Source: Roseicyclus mahoneyensis | GTDB taxonomy: Bacteria; Pseudomonadota; Alphaproteobacteria; Rhodobacterales; Rhodobacteraceae | Assembly: GCF_003148775.1 (NCBI RefSeq) | Contig: NZ_QGGW01000005.1 | Span: forward strand, 211,385 to 275,384 | DNA: 64,000 bases | Direction: 5' to 3' | Shown: one piece after another, positions 63,093 through 64,000 of the stretch | How positions within the stretch are numbered: the first letter of the stretch is position 1 | How the letters are laid out: each line of letters opens with the position of its first letter | Translations under genes and position numbers: made by a program | Notes under the pieces: generated by a model | The model's input: only the letters and a program-made list of their open reading frames with translations | Databases searched by the model: none | Told to the model about the DNA's origin: nothing

Positions 63093-63767
63093 ATGTTCGA
63101 TCGCCCGACCCGATTTGCTCCGCTGGCGCTGGCGCTGATCATGATCGGCTGCGCCGCGCCGGACCCGTTGACGGACGAATTGCCGAACATGGGGGATTTC
63201 AGGCTGGGCCATAACATCGTGGTGGCCGACAGCATGCAGCAGATCCCCCCTTCGCGCGACGCCACGTCCGAGGAATGGGTGGCGATCCTGACCTCAGAGA
63301 TCGACCGCCGTTTCGGTGCTTACGAGGGCGATCGCCTTTACCACATCGGGATCGCCATCGATGGCTACGCGCTGGCGCCTCCGGGCGTGCCGCTGGTGCT
63401 TAACCCGCGGTCGATCCTTGTGCTGTCGGTCAATGTCTGGGACGATGCCGCCGGTGTAAAGCTGCACGACGACCCCGAACAGATCCTCGTCATGGAGGGC
63501 GCCTCGAGCGAGACGGCGGTGATCGGGTCTGGTCTGGCGCGCACCCGCGAGGAGCAGATGCAGGTTTTGGCGCGCAACGCCGCGCGGCAGGTCCAGCGCT
63601 GGATGCTCGACAACCCCGAGTGGTTCAGCATCGATCCCGATGCCGCGCCGTTCCAAGCCGCCACCATCGAGCCCGCGGTGGTTGCGGAAGTGGTGGAGAG
63701 CCCGACCGCAGGGCCCGTGGCGGAGCCGGTGACTGCGCCCGCGCCCCTGCTGCCGTCGATCCCTTGA
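63093..63767 (+). CDS. putative lipoprotein
   Basis: A 224-residue exported protein. The signal ends in LIMIGC, a lipobox (Cys20). The mature part has a mixed alpha/beta domain (about 40-170) and a Pro/Ala/Val-rich C-terminal tail. No known domain is recognised. The start is ATG at 63093 with TGGAG upstream; an ATG 15 bases earlier is also in frame. The next gene is tuf. Confidence 0.75.
   Translation: MFDRPTRFAPLALALIMIGCAAPDPLTDELPNMGDFRLGHNIVVADSMQQIPPSRDATSEEWVAILTSEIDRRFGAYEGDRLYHIGIAIDGYALAPPGVPLVLNPRSILVLSVNVWDDAAGVKLHDDPEQILVMEGASSETAVIGSGLARTREEQMQVLARNAARQVQRWMLDNPEWFSIDPDAAPFQAATIEPAVVAEVVESPTAGPVAEPVTAPAPLLPSIP

Positions 63768-64000
<233 letters not shown>

Overview
The window is high-GC DNA (roughly 65% by eye) from an alphaproteobacterium, most likely a Rhodobacteraceae/Roseobacter-group member. 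The support is a CcrM-type GANTC methylase, a TrcR/DUF1013 cell-cycle regulator, a 46-aa aa3 oxidase subunit IV, a HIG1-type twin-membrane protein, a COQ9 protein, a SoeABC-like sulfite dehydrogenase and a giant RTX protein ending in a Hint domain. Genes are tightly packed with many ATGA start/stop overlaps. I see no rRNA, CRISPR array, insertion sequence or replication origin. There is one tRNA (Pro, anticodon CGG).

Layout. 1-8 kb: the end of an SDR gene, a DMT exporter, tRNA-Pro, an mtnA/class II aldolase pair (methylthioribose salvage or DHAP shunt), an SbcCD/YhaON-like nuclease and ATPase pair, and a RraA-family protein. 8-15 kb: one 2277-residue RTX/Hint protein on the minus strand. 15-22 kb: a soeA-hydrolase-soeB-soeC operon, with a divergent FrhB/BciB-like iron-sulfur flavoprotein behind a good promoter. 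22-25.4 kb: a JmjC/cupin oxygenase divergent from a tiny Tat-exported protein with two DxDxG repeats, next to a membrane-bound winged-helix regulator and small secreted proteins. 25.4-42 kb: mostly housekeeping genes (rnhB, ccrM, sua5, an acyl-CoA dehydrogenase, rpsU, coq9, clpS, an rsmC-like methylase, trcR, RNase T2, ureidoglycine aminohydrolase), interrupted at 38.2-39.4 kb by an AT-richer gene for a DUF5677-like protein.

42.4-56.7 kb is a catabolic/transport locus. It holds three isochorismatase-family amidohydrolase paralogs, an Opp/Dpp-type ABC importer with a fused double ATPase, two overlapping MFS transporters, two half-size paralogous membrane proteins, and an orphan molybdenum hydroxylase large subunit. 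At its far end lies a convergent XRE-cupin regulator. Near-identical palindromes (consensus TCAAGTWAYTTGA) sit upstream of the first gene and in front of the regulator gene. This suggests one regulon for import and deamidation/oxidation of an unidentified N-containing compound. 56.8-64 kb: cobalamin adenosyltransferase with the HIG1 protein, an SDR, an SH3 protein, parC, a cytochrome P450, a lipoprotein and the start of tuf.

Four copies of a structured intergenic repeat (G-rich hairpin plus a GAGGATATTT-type box) lie at 17.5, 21.9, 27.4 and 61.5 kb, each at the 3' end of a gene and three of them between convergent genes. The most promising leads for new biology are the JmjC/Tat-peptide locus, the palindrome-linked amidohydrolase/Mo-hydroxylase regulon and its split membrane-protein pair.
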